The notes under the pieces: model-generated
What the model was told of the DNA's origin: nothing
The model's input: only the letters and a program-made list of their open reading frames with translations
Databases searched by the model: none
Source of the DNA: JANXMY01 sp965246745
GTDB taxonomy: Bacteria > Armatimonadota > Armatimonadia > Armatimonadales > Capsulimonadaceae
Length of the DNA stretch: 64,000 nt
NCBI GenBank assembly: GCA_965246745.1
Contig: OZ251980.1
Span: 1,674,001 to 1,738,000 of the forward strand
Reading direction: 5' to 3'
In this document: positions 62,010 through 64,000 of the stretch, in pieces
Numbering within the stretch: position 1 is the first letter of the stretch
How the letters are laid out: the number at the start of each line of letters is the position of its first letter
Program-made: the position numbers and the translations under genes

Positions 62010-63117
62010 CCCGGAGCCTTTGCTGACGCGCCAGCGCCGTGTATAGGGCGGTCTCGGGAACGACATGGCCGGGAGTCGCCCGGCCCATTTCCTCCAGCAG
62101 CACAAAGCGGGCCGTGCCGCCGATACTTTTTTTGTCCCACGCCAGCAGCCGGACAATCTCATCGGCCGAGTGCGCCGGGTCGAGACAAACCGCGAAGCCC
62201 GCCGCGCGAAGCAAAGACAGCACCGAGGCCGTGTCCTCGGGAAGCGTGACGCCGACTTCTTCCCCGATCAAACACGCCGACGCCATGCCGAGCGCAATCG
62301 CCTCGCCGTGCGTGTACACCTTGTAGTGCGTCAGCGACTCCAAAGCGTGCCCGACCGTGTGCCCGAAATTGAGGATTGCCCGCAGGCCGTCTTCGCGCTC
62401 GTCGGCTTCCACCACCCGCGCTTTGATTTTGCACGACTGCGCGAGGACGAAGTCCAGCTCGGCAGACTCAAGCGTCAAAAGCCCCGGCAGCTCGCGCCTG
62501 AGCAGCGCCGCAAACTCCGTGTCGGCAATTATACCATATTTGACGACTTCGGCAAGCCCCGACCGCCGCTCCCGCTCCGGCAGGCTTTGCAGCGTCTCCG
62601 GGTCAATCATGACTAGGCAGGGCTGATAAAACGCGCCGATCAAATTCTTGGCCTGCCCGAAGTTCACGCCGGTTTTGCCGCCGACCGAGGAGTCTACCTG
62701 GGCCAAAAGCGTCGTCGGCACCTGCGCAAACGGCAGCCCGCGCGTGTAGGTCGCCGCCGCAAAGCCCGCCAAATCGCCGACAACCCCGCCGCCGAGCGCG
62801 ACCACCGCCGTGCGCCGGTCGGCCGCCAGCGCATGAAACCGCATGTATAATGCTTCCGCCGACGCCAGCGATTTCGTGGTCTCGCCGGCCGGAACCATTG
62901 CCGTTTCCACCCGGAAGCCTGCCCCGCCCAGACTTTCCAAAACTTTGCCGCCGTACAGCGCGTCAATCTCCGGGCTGGTCACCACCACTGCCAGCCGCCC
63001 CGCCCCGCCGCCAAGCCGGGCCGCCAGCGCTTCCCCAAGCCGCCCCAGCCCCCCGCGCTCGACCAAAATGTCATACGAGCGCTCGCCCAGCCCCACCCGC
63101 ACGGTCTGCTTGCTCAT
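62002..63117 (-). CDS. aroB: 3-dehydroquinate synthase
   Basis: The 371-residue NAD- and metal-dependent enzyme converts DAHP to 3-dehydroquinate, second step of the shikimate pathway. It contains VVALGGGVVGDLAGFAAATY, the TRGLPFAQVPTTLLAQVDSS and VGGKTGVNF motif, the metal ligands in GLAEVVKYGI (Glu) and ILNFGHTVGHALE (His), and HGEAIALGM (His). Its ATG overlaps the aroK stop by 4 bases (ATGA). Confidence 0.97.
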   Translation of the reverse strand: MSKQTVRVGLGERSYDILVERGGLGRLGEALAARLGGGAGRLAVVVTSPEIDALYGGKVLESLGGAGFRVETAMVPAGETTKSLASAEALYMRFHALAADRRTAVVALGGGVVGDLAGFAAATYTRGLPFAQVPTTLLAQVDSSVGGKTGVNFGQAKNLIGAFYQPCLVMIDPETLQSLPERERRSGLAEVVKYGIIADTEFAALLRRELPGLLTLESAELDFVLAQSCKIKARVVEADEREDGLRAILNFGHTVGHALESLTHYKVYTHGEAIALGMASACLIGEEVGVTLPEDTASVLSLLRAAGFAVCLDPAHSADEIVRLLAWDKKSIGGTARFVLLEEMGRATPGHVVPETALYTALARQQRLRDV

Positions 63118-63680
63118 TCCAGCCCTAGCCTCTCCATCAGCCGGGCCGCGCCTTCTTCCGAATGGGCGCAGTCCGACGTGTCCAGCGCCACATCCGCCAG
63201 CGCGGCGTACACCGGCTCCCGCGCCGCCAGCAGGGAAGTGATATGGCCCAGCGGGTCAGCCTCATGCCCAGCCAGCAGCGGCCGCTCGTGGAGCGAGTGC
63301 GCCACCCGCGCCCAGATCGCCTCCGGCGTGACCTGGAGCCAGACCACCGTGCCGAGCGCCTTCAGCCGCGCCGCGTTTTCCGGCCGCACCGGGGTCCCCC
63401 CGCCCGTTGACAAAATCAGCGGCCCGTCTTCGCCCGTCAGTGACTCCAGCAGCGCGGTTTCCCGCGCCCGAAACGCCGCTTCGCCTTCGGCGGCAAAAAT
63501 CTCCGGGATCGTCCGTCCCGCCCCGCGCTCGATCTCCGCATCGGTGTCCAGATGCCGCGCCCCGGTTCGCCGCGCCAGCGCCCGCCCCACCGCGCTTTTT
63601 CCGGTGCCCATAAAGCCGATCAAAACAAGGCGGCAAGCCGCCGGGGAGCCTTGCGATTCTTGTTTTTGCGCTTTTTCCAA
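63114..63680 (-). CDS. aroK: Shikimate kinase
   Basis: The 188-residue P-loop kinase phosphorylates shikimate. It shows Walker A LIGFMGTGKSAVGRALA, the shikimate-binding DTDAEIERGAGRTIPEIFAA and EGEAAFRARE, and STGGGTPVRPEN. The start is a TTG at 63680 with AGGAAAAG upstream, somewhat far (about 12 bases); no better start lies nearby. aroK-aroB coupling is common in bacteria. The 307 bases upstream up to the next gene hold the divergent promoter described separately. Confidence 0.95.
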   Translation of the reverse strand: MEKAQKQESQGSPAACRLVLIGFMGTGKSAVGRALARRTGARHLDTDAEIERGAGRTIPEIFAAEGEAAFRARETALLESLTGEDGPLILSTGGGTPVRPENAARLKALGTVVWLQVTPEAIWARVAHSLHERPLLAGHEADPLGHITSLLAAREPVYAALADVALDTSDCAHSEEGAARLMERLGLE

Positions 63681-63821
63681 TACCGGCTTTTCCTGACAAA
63701 CGAGGGAAACGATGACGCGTCATGGTTCGACGCCGGCGGCCGGATTTCCTTCCCGTTATGCGAAGTTTCGCCTGCGGTGAAAACCGCTGCGCCACGGCGA
63801 AAAAAATCGCTGAAAAATCGC

Positions 63822-63882
63822 TTGACAGAACTCATTTCTCGTGTTATGATACATAAACCTGTTATGATACATGTATCGTAAC
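63822..63882 (+). promoter_or_regulatory. Promoter with palindromic operator
   Basis: TTGACA (63822-63827) and TATGAT (63845-63850), 17 bp apart, form a strong vegetative promoter. GTTATGATACAT occurs twice, at 63843 (over the -10 box) and 63861. The second is the left half of a 22-bp palindrome (GTTATGATACATGTATCGTA then AC, 63861-63882) with one mismatched pair. Such a layout suits a repressor that blocks the polymerase. The transcript leads to the gene at 63988. Confidence 0.8.
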
Positions 63883-63987
63883 GCAGGAAACTCAGAGCCA
63901 CGGCTCAAAAACCTGCGCGGGCCGATTTGATAGTCTGCTTGCTAGAAATGCAGCACAGGCTCTGCAAGGTCGCTTAAAGGAGACAGC
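63883..63987 (+). other. Leader of the right-edge gene
   Basis: About 105 bases of untranslated leader separate the operator from the ATG at 63988. It contains GAGCCACGGCTC (a short palindrome) and CAGCACAGGCTCTGC, then the ribosome site AAAGGAGA. I recognise no riboswitch class in it. Confidence 0.4.
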
Positions 63988-64000
63988 ATGGTCACCCAGA
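63988..64000 (+). CDS. Start of a gene running off the right edge
   Basis: An ATG with AAAGGAGACAGC upstream begins the reading M-V-T-Q before the window ends. Nothing can be said of the product. The strong promoter and operator suggest a regulated gene. Confidence 0.6.

Noticed and set aside
63620..63901. Minus-strand frame upstream of aroK
   Set aside because: It runs through the divergent promoter and operator and has no ribosome site or protein-like features.
1..64000. tRNA, rRNA, prophage or integrative element
   Set aside because: I saw no tRNA-like cloverleaf with its conserved T-loop, no rRNA sequence, no integrase and no phage structural genes; a covariance-model search would be needed to exclude small RNAs.

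Overview
The window is GC-rich DNA from a free-living, diderm bacterium that I cannot assign firmly. Evidence for two membranes is a beta-barrel porin ending in Phe, a lipoprotein signal peptidase fragment and a PilB-type ATPase. An S-layer-homology peptide, a PASTA-kinase homologue, frequent TTG/GTG starts and -10 boxes pressed against start codons suggest a deep-branching phylum; Armatimonadota is my best guess, by inference only. I saw no rRNA, tRNA, CRISPR array or prophage.

Layout. 1-5.1 kb (minus strand): lspA (cut by the edge), a cysteine-free DksA-like protein, ileS, rfbD and a tiny SLH peptide. 5.4-15.9 kb: envelope and hypothetical genes (RDD, SpoIIM-like, DUF58, DUF2089, a DUF4097 protein, a secreted parvulin, a Gfo/Idh/MocA oxidoreductase). 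16-23 kb (plus): a compact redox-signalling block with a receiver-FAD oxidoreductase fusion, two cyclic-nucleotide-domain histidine kinases, an unknown protein, a UBP zinc finger and a quinone-reductase-like enzyme. 23-28 kb (minus): rsmA, a flavin reductase behind a frameshifted gene and a DUF433/DUF5615 toxin-antitoxin pair, hom, accB and an HxlR regulator. 28.2-37.4 kb (plus): a run divergent from HxlR that looks like a catabolic cluster, with hydrolases, two SDRs, cupin, porin and a PQQ dehydrogenase; it begins with fossil SDR fragments. 37.4-41.8 kb: pheA, an MFS transporter, dapF and a VanX-type dipeptidase. 42-50.6 kb (minus): a ThiE/TenI-like protein, pilB, ftsH, a GAF histidine kinase and an HtrA protease. 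50.6-55.6 kb (minus): riboflavin operon ribD-ribE-[four small genes]-ribBA-ribH, whose middle is occupied by two toxin-antitoxin or toxin-immunity-like pairs. 56-63.7 kb (minus): a REP-associated transposase between palindromic repeats, a PfkB kinase, rpe, a probable PASTA pseudokinase, DUF1326, aroB and aroK. The right edge holds a promoter with a palindromic operator and the first codons of a new gene.

The window is unusually rich in small repeats. At least four dispersed families recur, and 15-17 bp tandem duplications sit repeatedly at gene borders. One family (here R2) supplies the stop codon and last residues of three unrelated proteins; a 49 bp repeat forms identical C-termini on ribE and a neighbouring small gene. 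Several promoters have the -10 box only 5-10 bases from the start codon, suggesting leaderless transcription alongside ordinary Shine-Dalgarno genes.

The most interesting candidates are the small-gene insertion inside the riboflavin operon, the REP/transposase module, the C-terminus-donating R2 repeats, the redox-signalling block and a gene split by a run of nine A residues that a -1 shift would restore.
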